From Terfezia claveryi (taxonomy: Eukaryota; Ascomycota; Pezizomycetes; Pezizales; Pezizaceae): a stretch of DNA of 64,000 nucleotides. The stretch is taken from contig WHUX01000024.1 of NCBI GenBank assembly GCA_015179025.1, positions 372,001-436,000 of the forward strand. The letters are read 5' to 3'. Each line of letters begins with the position of its first letter. The first letter of the stretch is position 1. The notes beneath the pieces were generated by a model. It was not told where the DNA came from. It saw only the letters and a list, made by a program, of their open reading frames with translations, and made no database searches. Position numbers and translations under genes: made by a program. Positions 13,603 through 26,393 of the stretch are shown one piece after another.

Positions 13603-16600
13603 CACAATACCGGTCCTTGTCTGTCTCTTTGCTCTTTCCTTTTTGTGGTAGGAGCGTTACTAGTTGTGGGCGGATTAGCGTCCTTGACTCGAATTTTGAC
13701 TTATTCTAGAGTTATGATTCAGATACAGACAAGGAGACATTCACCAGTTTTCCCGGTAGTTGGCGCCGCATCAGTGCTAGCCTCAGTTCGCTCCAAGCCG
13801 CATCGATCCTACCGTAGCCCACCAGCGGGCTTTGAACCAATTCCGGCTCACCCAAACTTTCCTTCTCCATTCGTCCATTATTGCAAAAAAAAAAAAACCC
13901 GAGCGTGGAGACGGCACAGATTATAGGTAGTAGAGCATAAGAGAATAATAGCCGCCAACATTTCACGTCTAGGTAGATAGGGGACATGAGCCTCTGTAAC
14001 TAACTATGCTGAGATCTACTTGCAAGGAAATTAATCTGCGCAATACTACAGAAAAAAGATTCCGCGCCGTACAGTATGTATCTATGTCTTCGTTGTCTGG
14101 ATTTACCTTTGTTTTCCTTTGCAGATATCTTCTTACTGTATTCACGTACTGCAAAATAAAACAACTGAACTAGACTAGACTTCAGAATTAAAAAAAAGGT
14201 GAGTTCCCCCTTGCCCCGCTCCCAAAAAAGATTTGATCTTTTGGCAGAACTTATTATTACGTTTCTTGTTTTGTTTCTTTTGGCACCCTAGATCCTTGTA
14301 AGCCTGCTCAAACGAACGTTGGCCGGGCGGGGCAGCACCGAGAGCGAAACTGAGACATTTCTGATTAACTTTCTTATTTTCTCCTAGGATAAAACTGCTG
14401 TACGGAGTACAACGTGACCATTTTTATCAACTTCTTCCTTTTTTCTTTGTCATAGGTGGCTATCTGTTAGGCCAGGGATTAATGCAGCTGATCTGATGGG
14501 GCGAAGTGATTCTGGAATGGAGTCTGAAGTGGAGGGAAATACCTCCTGCACAAGCACTACACGGGTACGTAACTTTTAGCGTATGTCAGACATTTCCAAC
14601 AAACTTGCATGATTGTACAGGTATAACTCGAGGTCAACACTTGCGAATCACAGAACCGTTTCAACGAGCCGGGTCTGTGACCTTAACCGAAGGGTATGCA
14701 CGCCTTGCCTTGCCCGTTTCAAAGACATTCCCTTTGTTATCCCTGTCACGATTTGTATGAAGGCTTCCAGCTTACAATTTCGTAGCCCCTTTGCATAAAT
14801 AGGCCCAAACGCTGCATTGGAGATTTGAGAATTTGTATGAGTACAGGAGCAAGACATCTACCTGTACATACATGGTACAGTACCGCAACCAGCGTGGTAC
14901 AGTATGTACTTCTATTGGAGTATATCTCCTCGTGCTTTTCTATGACGCATACTCTTAAATGGCAACTGCGAGGGGTATAAGAAGTCCAGAAATGATAGAA
15001 ACAGAGATAGAGTACGAGGTTAACTGCGGGCCAGCAAGAGACCTCTTACTTTCGTAGTAACTTTGATCGTAGCTTGCATAATACTCGCAGCAGGAGCTGC
15101 TGATATTTGATGAGCACAGGGTTATGGCTTCGGCATATTTTTCCGACATCACTAGGACGGGGCCAGGCGTCACACGGAAGCATTCCCCTTGCAGCTAAAT
15201 ATATATATTACGTGTGGTCACAAACCTTAGGTAGAGTAAGGCAGTCTGGCATTGATGGTTGGTGATGTTGCGCTCAACGACTTAACAGAATATGATGTTT
15301 TTGCTGATTATTGTACTCAAACTTCGGCACTTTGTTTCACTTTCTCAATCTCCAACTGCAACAACAACGAAGATCTCCATATTCAGCAGCATAATGTATG
15401 ATACGGCTAAGTGGCAAAAAGCTTCGTACCCTGCATAAAAATTCAATGTAACATTTATGTTGGCAAAAAGCGTATAGGTTTTGGCGTTGTGGCTTATGAA
15501 GGGGTTAGCTTCGGGAAACATTTTCGGTCGTTTGCATGCGATATCGGTGACATTGCTCTGAATACCGTCAGCGCTTGATAGTCTGAATGCACGATGAAAA
15601 TTCCCCAAGATTTACGACGAGTCCACGCATCCACCAACAAATACTGCTATAGGAAGGGTATTCCTTACGGCTGAGCCGAGCATAGTCTCGATCAGACTCT
15701 CGTAGAGGAGCCGAGCAATGCTGGAGTTGTGGGAAAGAATGGTTATGTAGCTGGTTTAGGAAGTCGACGTTTCCTATTTGGGAAACCAATTTAGTTTGCA
15801 TGAGGACGAGGCCACCTCAAATATATGCATTCCTATATCCTATGGAGGAAGGGATATGGAAAATTCATGAAATTGCAAGCCAATTGTAAGATTACGAGGT
15901 TATTAAGCGGAGGAATCGTGAAGAGAGAAGAGTGTGCATATTCAAAGTAATCACGAGCAGAGTTATCTAGATATCGCTATGGTCTTGCTATGGTCCTAGT
16001 ACTCTAAAGATAAGAATCCTTATTCCAGGCGTCCGTTTCCAGCTTTTTTATCCTTTTTCAAGTCCGCCCTTTTTGCCATTTTGGTTCGCCTGTTTCATAT
16101 CATGTTCTCCCAATCAGCCATTCCCGTGTTCCTGCGTTTCCCGTGATAAACCGGCTTACGTCACGTGAGTGTATTCCAGCAACCTATAGACGCATCGGCC
16201 AGGTCTTCACCTCAGGAACATACATCAATTACAAGTTTACTCGCAAATCTCGTCGTCATTAAGTTACCGGACCCGTTGCTCTAGAGCTTGATGCCGAATC
16301 CAGCGTTCCCTGTTAGGTATATTTGACCTAAGTCAACTGAGGTCCTTTGGAAACCACAAAGACCTCCTTCCCCCAGCTCGCTGGCATTTTGTCTCGTACC
16401 TCCCGAAGTCCGTTAAATTCGCCCCTGTATTTATAACTCACGGTAATCTTCCACAGTACCGGCATACTCAACCCATGTAGAAGGTCAAGCTACTCATTGC
16501 TTGCGGGATATTTGGACGAAGCCAGGGGCATGTAACGTTGGATTAGGAACCCTCGCTGGGTATAAAGAAATTGCCCTCCGTGCTGAGGTCTGGTAATCAC

Positions 16601-17106
16601 TCTCCAGAGCTCTACCGATTGATCGGAATCTCTGGCTGCGCCTCTTGTAGACCTGTTTTTCAAATATCCTACCTGCTGCGAATACATATAAGAATTTCCA
16701 TCAATTTGCGATAGAACATCCCGTTGAATTTGAAACGCTTCACGAATATATTAAATCCTCTATAGCAACCGCTACCTTGAGAATTTGGTCAGCCTCAACT
16801 GGCGTGAGGTTAATAATCTTAGATGATCCATTCCCTAAGTATAAATCCTCTGGCATGGAAAGAAAGCAGGGCACGGATCTCGCCCTAGATCTCTGCAATA
16901 GTCTCCAAAAGGCACGTCAACCTCCAGGTTTGTAATAATGTCATCAAACGAGCGAGATGGAGCGTAGGAGGAATTACCGCTTTTGGTCAGGTCCCCTCAA
17001 TCACCAAAGCCACGTAAACGTTATTGACAATTCATATAATGGAATTCGGCTTTAGCTGTTTTCGCCAACTATTTTCACCAGGATGTCATACCGAGGGGAA
17101 GTCAGT

Positions 17107-17134
17107 TAGTCTGGTTGGCACAACACCCTCGTAG
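17107..17134 (+). mobile_element. 28 bp family member, longest single-ended form
   Basis: TAGTCTGGTTGGCAC followed by AACACCCTCGTAG. The flanks share only GGAAGTCA and GGCAGTCA with a small offset, so the duplication is decayed or uncertain. Confidence 0.6.
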
Positions 17135-19072
17135 AGGCAGTCAAGCTAAGCGTTTCTCGATTAAGGAGGGCTGCAACCTCTCTATTATTCGTACTTTTCT
17201 GAGGGTTCTGATGTTCGCCCAGAAGTTGTTCGCCGCCCGATACAACAGTTTTCGTTACTCCACTGAAAGTAAATAACCCTCGATACTACAACTCGATTGA
17301 TCTTCGAATGCGAGGGTTGAAAACCAAAATAATCCAGGCAATCGCCAATCCGAACGTGATGATACTTGGTTACTTGTCTGCGACGGCTTTCATTCCAGAG
17401 TTCTTAGACTGGCTAGTTGGGAACAAAAAGCATTCCGCTGAAGCACTTTTATTATTGATTGCGTAACGAAGACTACACTTATCACGCACAAATGGATTGT
17501 CCACCCCTAGGGACCTACCAAAAACCTTGCCTGATTCAGCCAAACCGTTCCGTTGGATCATGAAAGAGGCTTATTTAGGGCGCGTCGCACAGGCGCAGAT
17601 ACCAGAAATTTCAGTCCAAAATCCAGGATGCAGGATAAAAGTATGCCAACCTCAAGACGACTTCATTCTGTCAAGAAGGGAATTATATGCTGTTAACTGA
17701 AAACTAATATGATTAGAAGATTTGATTTCTCTAGAAATTTCAACAAAACTTGTCCATATAGCTAAAAATCTTTAGTTTAGAAACTTGTTCTGTCAGCATA
17801 TTATTATCATTATTATACCATCTTGAAAGGTTTCACAAATTTTCTAAAGTTTAAAAGTAAATATATAAAGAAATTTTCATATCATATATATATTCAAGCT
17901 ACTAAAGGTTATGAGTTATTTCTGCTATTGGTTACCATACAGGATTTCATTAGTCTAACTAGAACTAGGTGGTCACATGATCATATCAATTCTGTTTGGC
18001 TATTCCAACCGGTACTTTCAAACGCAATACTGGTATATTACGAGGTACAAATTATAACAATCTGTTTTTTTTTTATGAGTCACTATAGAGCTGCTATTGG
18101 CCATCGTCGGAGTGGTTAGGGCTCGGAATTTCCAAGTTACCCTTATTCTGGCACACTGCATTTTACTATCAATTGAAGTCAGAGGTGTTAAAAAACCATG
18201 GTATTAGTCAATAATATACTGAAAGTATGTCGAAATAATAGAAGTACAGTATATATAAAGATGTCACTTCCCCCCTTGGTTCTTCTCATATGTATCAATT
18301 AAGATACTACAGTACCATACTTTAAGAATCTCTAGAGCTACTGAACCCAATTCAGGGGTATTGCAATTATAGGCTGTGCCTACAAAAAGGCTTTGTCTTT
18401 GATTTACACCTCTTTCCAATCTATCTTGTTCAGGAATTTCTCCTCCTGGTCCTCGATCTGGCAATACCACCATATACACCCCAATAGACGCTACTATATG
18501 GTACTCGGATGATTGTTTTTTAGGCAACAGCTCTCTCTTGCCTCAAAGGATTCAATTACTGTGTGTGATAGTGAGCTCTCTGACGGGTATCTGCTGTCCA
18601 AACAGCTCTGGATGTACAATAAAACCGCACAATAAACCATACACCACTCAGTTCTTGAGCTTCTTCTCTACCAGTAACTTGCCTATTCTCTCTACAATAA
18701 GCCGAGGGCGTGTAGTAAACAAGTGCTGCTACCTTACACAAGCTCTCTGTTCCAGATACTGGGCAATTTCTGTACTCATAGGTTGGTCGAAGCGAGGGTA
18801 ATGCTACCACTGTTAGGGCTCACGGAAACCAACTACATTTTTCATCCCCTCGGCATCAGGGTGGCGAGCATCATCGAGGGCAAATAATCGGCAGAGAACA
18901 GCAGTCACAGCCATAATATATTCTCAATAGGTATTCCGCACTCCATCGCCACTCTCATTCATAGGACATCCCCCCCTCGTGTGCCAGGTTTACCTGCATC
19001 ACATATCACATACCCGCATTCACCTACATACCCGCCTCACCAGGGTACCCAGAGGACTCACGACACCCCATC

Positions 19073-20690
19073 ATGACTGAAATTAATTACTCTGCCCCTC
19101 CTGCATCTGACAGTGGCCACCCGCCTACTCATACGGCGAGAAGCTCTTCTATACCGAGTACAAAGACTCCAACTGCACTGCGACTTCAAAGACCATCTGG
19201 CTCGGCTCAACAGGGTACTGCAAACCGGATACCAAAAAGCACAGCCATCCCATCCATTAAACCTGTAAGTTATCTCGCCAGATTTTTACCTCTTGACCGC
19301 CCTCATCGAGTGTCCTCCGAAACTTGTGATAATAAATGCTCCATTATTTATCTTTGTTTAATCCTAACATTGCTATTAGAGCTACCGACTTCCGGGACGC
19401 CTGGCACAGAAACCAGCTCCAATTTCCCTCCGCCAACCTCACCGTCCATTAACTCCACTTCCAAATAACCCTAGCGCCTCTACATCCGCGTCTACCGAGA
19501 AGGTCACAAGTCCGTCTTCTAGCGTAATATTAGATCTCAGTGTTCCCGACTCGATTATTAAGATGGAAAGTGAGAAGGCAGTTAAAACTGAGCCTAGCGA
19601 TGAAATCATCGACTTTGACAAGGCTCAATCCGCGAAACGTCCAATAGCAGAGGTTTGGGAAACAGCTACTCCCGCTGTTAAAGACCTCATTCTTTGTCGT
19701 CACCGTCTACAACAAATTTCCAAAGTAGCCATGCGAAACGGACTACCCCCGACCGATGCCCTCGAAGTTAGGAGTATTCTTGACAAGCTTTCAACCTTCC
19801 CTTTCGAAGGAAGAAGCTCCTACGACGATATCAGGATTGCATCGGCAGTCAAATTCGTGACTAAGCCAGAAATCTTTGGGGACGTCATCGCAAGGAGGGC
19901 TACATCTTTGCGAGAAAAATGGAAACGCGGGGATTTTTCTCCAGAGCCGTTCTTCGATGACGAGGATCAATTGGTAGATTCCTCTAATGAGGAAGAATAT
20001 GAGACATCTGACACAGAACCCGAAGGGCCTTCCCTCCGCCGTAATCCTGGGGTCTCTTCTAGAGAAATGGTCGACGAATGCGTCACTCGCCATTTGAGGG
20101 GAATAGTCATTGGCAGGGGAAAGCAGGGCACGAAGATATACAAGCTGGATCCTTATTACACCAAGAAACCCGCTGATGTCTTTGGCCACAATGGACTTCG
20201 CGTTGGAGACTGGTGGCCCTTTCAGACATTTGCTTTGAAAGATGGTGCACATGGATCCAAGATGGGAGGGATTTATGGAAGAACTACTTTAGGAGCTTTT
20301 TCCGTTGTGGTATCAGGTGGCCTCTATGAGGAGAATGATTCCGACAGCGGCGATAGAATACTATACTCTGGAAGCAAGGGAGGTAGTGAAGAAGATGCAA
20401 CATCGGAGGCACCATACACAAATGCAACTAAATCTCTTGTTGTAAGTACAAAGCACAACAAGCCAGTCCGTGTTTTAAGGTCCTCGAGAAACAACAGTCG
20501 ATGGAGCCCATCGGCTGGAATTAGATATGATGGCCTTTATAATGTTGAGAGCTACTCTATCAAGACGGACGGAGAACGCAAGAAGTTTTATCAGTTTGTA
20601 TTGGTTCGGCTCCAGGACCAAGCACCTATTGACAGAACTAGACCAACTGCCGTGGAGATTGCGGCATTGGAAAGAATCAAGGAAATGTAA
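19073..20690 (+). CDS. SRA-YDG (SAD/SRA) domain protein, probable methyl-DNA reader
   Basis: Probable nuclear protein that recognises 5-methylcytosine, by analogy with the SRA domains of UHRF1 and SUVH proteins, which flip the methylated base into a pocket. Exons 19073-19264 and 19380-20690 join in phase 0 to 500 residues; the intron has a GTAAGT donor and a CCTAAC branch site. Residues 1-160 are Pro/Ser/Thr-rich and disordered. A predicted helical region (about 160-300) is followed by the SRA domain at about 330-485: GLRVGDWWPFQTF at its start, then GGIYGRTTLGAFSVVVSGG, ILYSGSKGG, PVRVLRSSRNN and RYDGLYNVESY, with the YDG at 447-449. There is no RING, PHD, SET or HNH domain, unlike plant and animal SRA proteins. 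A decayed second copy lies at about 36020-37020 (-). Confidence 0.9.
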
Positions 20691-23646
20691 GCAGGACTGT
20701 GTGTCGATTTGCTGCTGGAGGTATGATGATTGTGATGACTCTGCTTATCTCTTGGTCTTGTGTTCTGATATCTCATTTTTTCTATCGTTCATGCTTAAAA
20801 ATAGCTTTTTTCTGCTTCATCAACCTCTTCCTCGATGTTTCTTTACTGGACAGGTCTGCTCTCTCTTTCTCCTCTCTCGCTTTTAGTTTTCTGCTGGTGG
20901 TTATACATTGATTGGTGGGGTTTATCACTATCTCCTCGGGTTGTTTTTTTTTTCTGTTTTTAATTTTCCGTCGTTTCTAGCTGAGTAGGGTTTGATGAAG
21001 ATATTGCATTGGCCGTGGAATAGATGAGTGGGTTCCGGGGTTGGATTAGTCATGCGCATCTATATCTCGCCAATTGAATGAATATTGGATGAGATTATCA
21101 CGAGCAATATAATATGCATCACAAACTCCAAAATACTCTCTACATCTCTAAATGCACACAGCAATGCGGTCTTCCGCAATACGGAACCCAGGCGCTCGCT
21201 ATCGCTACAAGTAGGTGTGGCAAGCAATGGCAGATGCACATCGGTATGTTCCCATCAAATTATCAAAGGTTTACGTAACTGTTAACCCCACTAGCATCCT
21301 TCATATCCATTATTGACCGTTCCGAGGTAGTCTTGTTGGCACATGCTGCTGGTAGAATGACTATTACCCTCAGAAAGCTACCTTACATTAAAGTAAGGTA
21401 TATAAGTCTCAACCTATGAAAAATCCTTTGGGATGAATAAATTAGACTACAAAATTATTGCAATAGGTTTTTAGGAGACTTCAATCTTTGTAGGGGATAT
21501 TTCCTCAAGGAATATAGTAATAGCATGACGTTTCAGGTATTTCGGGTCGGGAAGGATTGGCGACGAACATGGCTATTCTGGAGAGCTTTTGAAGGCCGTT
21601 GGCGAACCCTCGGGATATCTACGACTTCCCGTTATACCGTCCTCTAGGAAACGAGGTCTAGAACAAGTCCACCTAGGAAGCAACTATGCCTCGGGATAGT
21701 ATCAGTTGCATTGTGGTGTCTATCGGCATGAGGAAAGACGTCGATTGCAATATCATGCTGAACAAGCCTAAACTCATCTGGGTAGCGTAAAAGGGGTCAA
21801 AGTAGATGTATATAAAGATACGATACTTCAGCATACATCAGCAAGTATGACAACCTTCTTGAGTGCTGTCGCGACTCCATAATTGGTCACGCTTATATAG
21901 CCATTCTGGAATCTCCGGGCCGGCCCTGTTTCCTAAGGATCAACCAGCAAACCAACAATATAGAGCTAGATGAGTACTACCAGCACTAGAAGAGGGCCTA
22001 ATACTAGAGTTTCCCCGGAAAAATTTCTCCTGTTTTGAGGGTAAGTCTCTCTGGAACCATTGCATATTACATGACATGCCTAACACTCGATTCGATCAAA
22101 TACCATGTTCACAAAAACTACCTAGCGAGGCCTATATGTAACAGTGGACGTTCGAATATATTTACAATATTTCTAGAATATCGAATAAAAAAAAAATAAA
22201 AAAAAAAAAAAAAAAGGGAGTCCTTTTTCTTGGGGAGAGGGTGGGACTGGACATGACCTCCGCAACACATTGATCAATAACTGACTTATGGTTATGGATC
22301 CTCTCCCACTTTTGTTTTACCCTCTAAAAGTGCCTTTGGGAGATCTGATCCAGAGGTGGATATCAAAATTCAACACTAATAAACAGTATACCCTTCGATC
22401 GACCACCCTGCATTGTGTTTCAAAAACTGATCATGCCCGTGTTACATATGTACCCCCTTTCACAAGCCCCAATGGATACAAGATGAATCAACTACTGTTA
22501 CTCACTCACTAGCTGGTAATAGGAGTGCCCATTGCAGTAATTGATACGTTCGGCTCTGAAACCCCAGACTCGACAAACGATCGCAGATTCATAGATTCAT
22601 TGTGCAATGTCAGATATCGATATCTTATCACAAACCCCACCTCATCAACCAGACTGCTTTATCTGATTCCACAACCTACCCTGCCACGGTATGCCCTGCA
22701 TTCCGCAGCAAGCTATTCCCCCTCTAGTAAATACCCCGTCCCGTTATCTGCGGCGTCCCTGGAGCGGCAAGCATACTGCATACTCTGCAGATATGTCTGA
22801 TTATCTGCAGGTACTCTGAAACTTATGCGTGCGGCGGACAAGCCCGGATTCGGGAATGAGTGAGCAAGGCCCAAAATGCATGATTAGAGAGGTCTTAATT
22901 GGCATAGGGCAGAGACAGCTACAGTACCTTGTAGACTAATGAGTACTGCAAAATGCCGTCAGCAACCCCCTTCGCCTCAGAAAAATAATTCAGATCAAAG
23001 GGCCAAAGCCCAATAACAATCTCTAAGTATCGTTTTGCTTGCCAGGCAGTTGATTAATATATTCAATTTTCAATTACTCAGTTCAATTTAGATTCAGCTT
23101 CAGATTCAAGTATTGCACACGGAAATAGACATAGTTGAAAAAAAGGAATAAGATAAACCGAGTCGAGGCAGTATCCAGTGCCGTAAACACCCCATCACTT
23201 TCCCCCACCCCGCACACAAAGTAAATAAGAGCTAACACCATCCTTCATTCACTCGGATAATATGCTGCTGCGTGGGTAACCACTACATAACCCCCCCCTC
23301 CCCAACTGAACCAAACAGCGTAGCGAAGCGACGTCCTCAAACCTGTACTGCACGCTCAATCGCATACTACATAACAGAGAAACTTCTCGAGCACCTAGAT
23401 AGTACAGAAAACAGATCTATTGCCAACCAGAACTAATAAAGAAATAAGAAGAAAAGAACGAAAGAGTAGCAACAAGTCATCTGGATATTGTTTGTCATCC
23501 ACACAAGTACACAAACACTAAATACAATAACGGCTTTTTATTAACCCCAACAATCGTCATCGAGGCCATCCTCCACCGAGCCAGCAAGTATGGGTGAGAA
23601 ATCAAAGAAATCAAACAAGGGTTTTAGCTTCCGTGGCAAGTTTCGA
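20691..23646. other. Intergenic between convergent SRA and sfh5 genes
   Basis: T-rich 3' sequence follows the SRA gene. At 21328-21342 there is a family end with one change (TAGTCTTGTTGGCAC) and no visible duplication. An A-run lies at about 22187-22216. No gene is supported. Confidence 0.55.
21328..21342 (+). mobile_element. Solitary family end, one substitution
   Basis: TAGTCTTGTTGGCAC differs by one base from the 15-base end. No target duplication is visible. Confidence 0.5.
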
Positions 23647-25505
23647 CTATTCCGCAGTCGCATTCGACTCGTCAAGTTTCTTCTCTACATCAGGTGTCTC
23701 GTCAGTACATACTGGGGCCATGGGCAAGCTCTCATATTTTGTGTTCTCCTGATTTTCGGTGGGTGCTTCATCTACCGCAATAAGGACAGGCTCAGCAGAT
23801 TGCTCGGTAACAGTGGCACCAGAAACGCTGCTCGTAGGCCCAACCACAGTAGTGCTACCCTCCACAACAGTATTAGACAGAGCAATGTTGGTGGGCGCCG
23901 ATGATTCATCCTTCGCCGGAACCTCGGGGGCAGCTTCTGCAGCTGGGGTTGGGTTCACGTCCTTTGCTGGTGTTGCTGGGGCCTCCTCCTTTGCTGGTAT
24001 TTCGAGAGCTTCTGATGCCTCAGGGGCATCATCCTTTACTGGCACTGTTGGAGGCGAGTCCATCTTCTCAGCGGCCTCCTCCTCCTTTGCCTCGGGAATG
24101 GTCGGTACTGTTGGGGCAGGTGCAGTGGTGCTCTCCTTGGTTTCCGTTACTGGAGCAATGGTCTCCGCAACCTTTTCTCTTACCTTATCCAACGATGCCA
24201 TTGACGACTTCTTTGATGGCTTTTTCTCCTTCTCTGATGGCGGTGGTGGTGTATCTTTGAATAGCTTCGGTCTCAATCCTGCCTCAGCGAGATCTGCACC
24301 CTTCCCACCATATGCCTTTGGAAGCTCATCACTCCCCAGATCGCTTGCGACCCCCTTGCCGGAACTGATCACCCTGAATTTCCTCACGGTCTCCTTGGAC
24401 AGGATCGCCTTCATGGCGGTAAAGACCCAGCTCATGACGACAGGGATATTTACGAAGTATTTGATCGAAAGAAGCTCTGGGTAGTAGTTTGCCATCACCT
24501 CAATGGCCTTTTTGGAAGCGGCTTTGGTTGCGGAGTCCATGCGGAGGAACGAGACGTTTTGGTAGTCATGTAGTTGGATCATTTGATACGGGTCAATGGC
24601 GCTGCCAGGGTTGGCAGCATTGTAGTCTGGGATGGGGGCGGTAGCGTTGGGAAGATCCAAAGCTTTGACACCCATCTCCATAAGAGCAATACGCCAGCGT
24701 AAGAAGCTGCTCGAATTAGCTAGTGAATATAATGTGGTGAGATAGGCTTCAAATCTCACCTGTCTAAATCTCCAAATGTTTTCTTGGGTTCTTTGCATGC
24801 ACCGTAAATGTTATATGTGACAATCTTCTCGCCATCATTCGTCTGAGTCTTCATGATATATCCCAATCCACCAAACTTTGTCTGCGAAAATTTCTCCTCG
24901 CAAGCTGCCATAGGATTGTAAGCTTTCCTCCATTTCAACGTCTCGAGCAATTGAGTGTATGCAGCTTCTATGTTGTTGCAATTCGCTCGGAGGAACTTTT
25001 GAAGGACAAGGGTAGTGTGAAAGGGAATTGACTCGTCAGCTGACAGTGTGATCCCCCAAATGTGGTCATGTCCTGCAGTCTTTAATAGCTCAGGAAGGCG
25101 GGCTTGAAACTGGGCAAGTGGGTGGTGTTTGTCAATTGCTGGCCATGACGGGCCGGATGAGATGACTGGTATAGTAACGGCAGCTGGAGACTCAACCTTT
25201 AGTGACTCAAGCTTCGGTGCCTCCTCCGACGGCTCATCTGTGATAGCAGGAGTAATGGTAGCGGGGACTGGGTTGGCGGTAGCCTCTATAGGGGCAGTCT
25301 CTGGTGCCTTCTCTGTTGGAGCAGTCTCTGTTTCCTCGGAAGAAGGGGCAGCATGGGCGGCGATGGTAGTAGCAACAACCTCTGTCGAGTCTGCTGACTT
25401 GACCGTCTCGGGAGAAGCTGTGATGGCTTCAACTGGAGGAGCGGCAGTGGTGTGCTCTGGAGAAGGTGCAATGCATGTGGGGTTGGGTAAGATTGGCTCA
25501 GACAT
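23647..25505 (-). CDS. sfh5: Sfh5-type phosphatidylinositol transfer protein (CRAL-TRIO)
   Basis: Sec14-superfamily lipid transfer protein, expected on the ER and cytosolic face of the plasma membrane. Exons 25505-24760 and 24706-23647 join to 601 residues; the intron 24707-24759 lies between KTFGDLD and SFLRWRIALMEMG. The conserved core is at about 130-390: PLAQFQARLPELLKTAGH, LQKFLRANCNNIEAAYTQLL, FGGLGYIMKT, VTYNIYGACKEPKKTFGD, DPYQMIQLHDYQNVSFLRM, YPELLSIKYFVNIPVVM and FRVISSG. The start was set at MSEPILPNP because the in-frame codons upstream are not protein-like. The N-terminal ~125 residues are Ala/Thr/Pro/Glu-rich and the C-terminal ~200 are acidic and Pro/Ala-rich, so the protein is much longer than the usual 300-450 aa. 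Confidence 0.93.
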
Positions 25506-26393
25506 GGCTTGATCAATTAAATAGAGTGCTAATAGAGGTATTGATTTCTTTTGTGACAACTCGTCTATAAGGAATGACCGAAGGAAAGGTGGAAGTCTGC
25601 CTAAGTCGTTAGTCATTCCAACCATGGGGAAATAACAGCAATCGACGCGGGGGAAGGGTTTACCAAGAGAAGGGGAGTACGATACTCGCAATTAGGTGTC
25701 TTATTCTCGTAGGGAGATGTAGATTATTTCGCTGGCCAGAGCAGTCTCGGTATGATGAGAAACAAAACGTGGTGAAAAGGGAGAGAGCTCAGGAGGACAA
25801 AGGAGAGTTGAGGGAGAACGCGAAACGGATATAGGAGGAAGGAGAAATGATGGTATCCCTTGAACCAGGCGGGTTTTGGATATATTAGTGCTAATCGCAG
25901 GGCCAATGTTAATAATATTATCCTACACCGTGCCCCTTAAGCAGCTCCTTACCTTTGGCTTTGAGCTTTGCCGTTTCAATCAATACTCCCTGGCAAAATA
26001 AGCAGCCAGTGTCGTTGGACGATAGCTTGTATTTCGCTTCAGTGGCCCCCGGTAATAATAATAATATTCCTCAGGCTCTCGCTAATGCACTGCCCCTGCA
26101 AAGCTCATCTCAAATTTCAGGTATCGAGTGAGCTGCAGCGCCAAGAGTTCGCGAGATCGTGTGCCTGATCGTTATTTCGAATTGATTTCGAATTTCAAGA
26201 TACGCCACCTATTTCGCTGGCAGAAAAAGGCGAACTTCGCACACAATACTTTCTTCAGTAGAGGAAAATACACGGCAAATGGTATCATGTATTAAACAGT
26301 CTTTAGGCTCCTGGTATGCAAAATTATATATATAGCTGGTGGAAGTGTATGCATGCAATTGATGAAAGGCAGTCTATTCCACGTTGCTGCCTC
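25506..26393. other. sfh5 upstream region and lipase 3' region
   Basis: About 0.9 kb between two minus-strand genes. No gene is seen. It should hold the sfh5 promoter next to 25505. Confidence 0.55.

Larger units (their letters stand above)
10335..19072. other. 8.7 kb without a recognisable gene
   Basis: No frame shows a domain, a plausible splice chain or sustained coding composition. The stretch holds two ultra-short insertions with perfect 9 bp duplications (10705 and 13579), a third family member at 17107, and a small tandem repeat at 11035. A 122-residue minus-strand frame at 12424-12792 has a hydrophobic start but no other support. Confidence 0.6.

Noticed and set aside
13800..13860. 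tRNA-like T-arm (GGTTCAAAGCCC on the minus strand)
   Set aside because: I could not fold matching acceptor, D and anticodon arms around it.
22647..22656. ATCAACCAGACTGC as a family end
   Set aside because: It lacks the terminal TA and any duplication.
23431..23446. TTGCCAACCAGAACTA as a further short insertion
   Set aside because: An extra base interrupts the end and no duplication is visible; may be chance similarity.
23759..24484. 241-codon plus-strand frame rich in Ser, Ala and Gly
   Set aside because: It is the complement of the low-complexity Ala/Pro/Glu region of sfh5.
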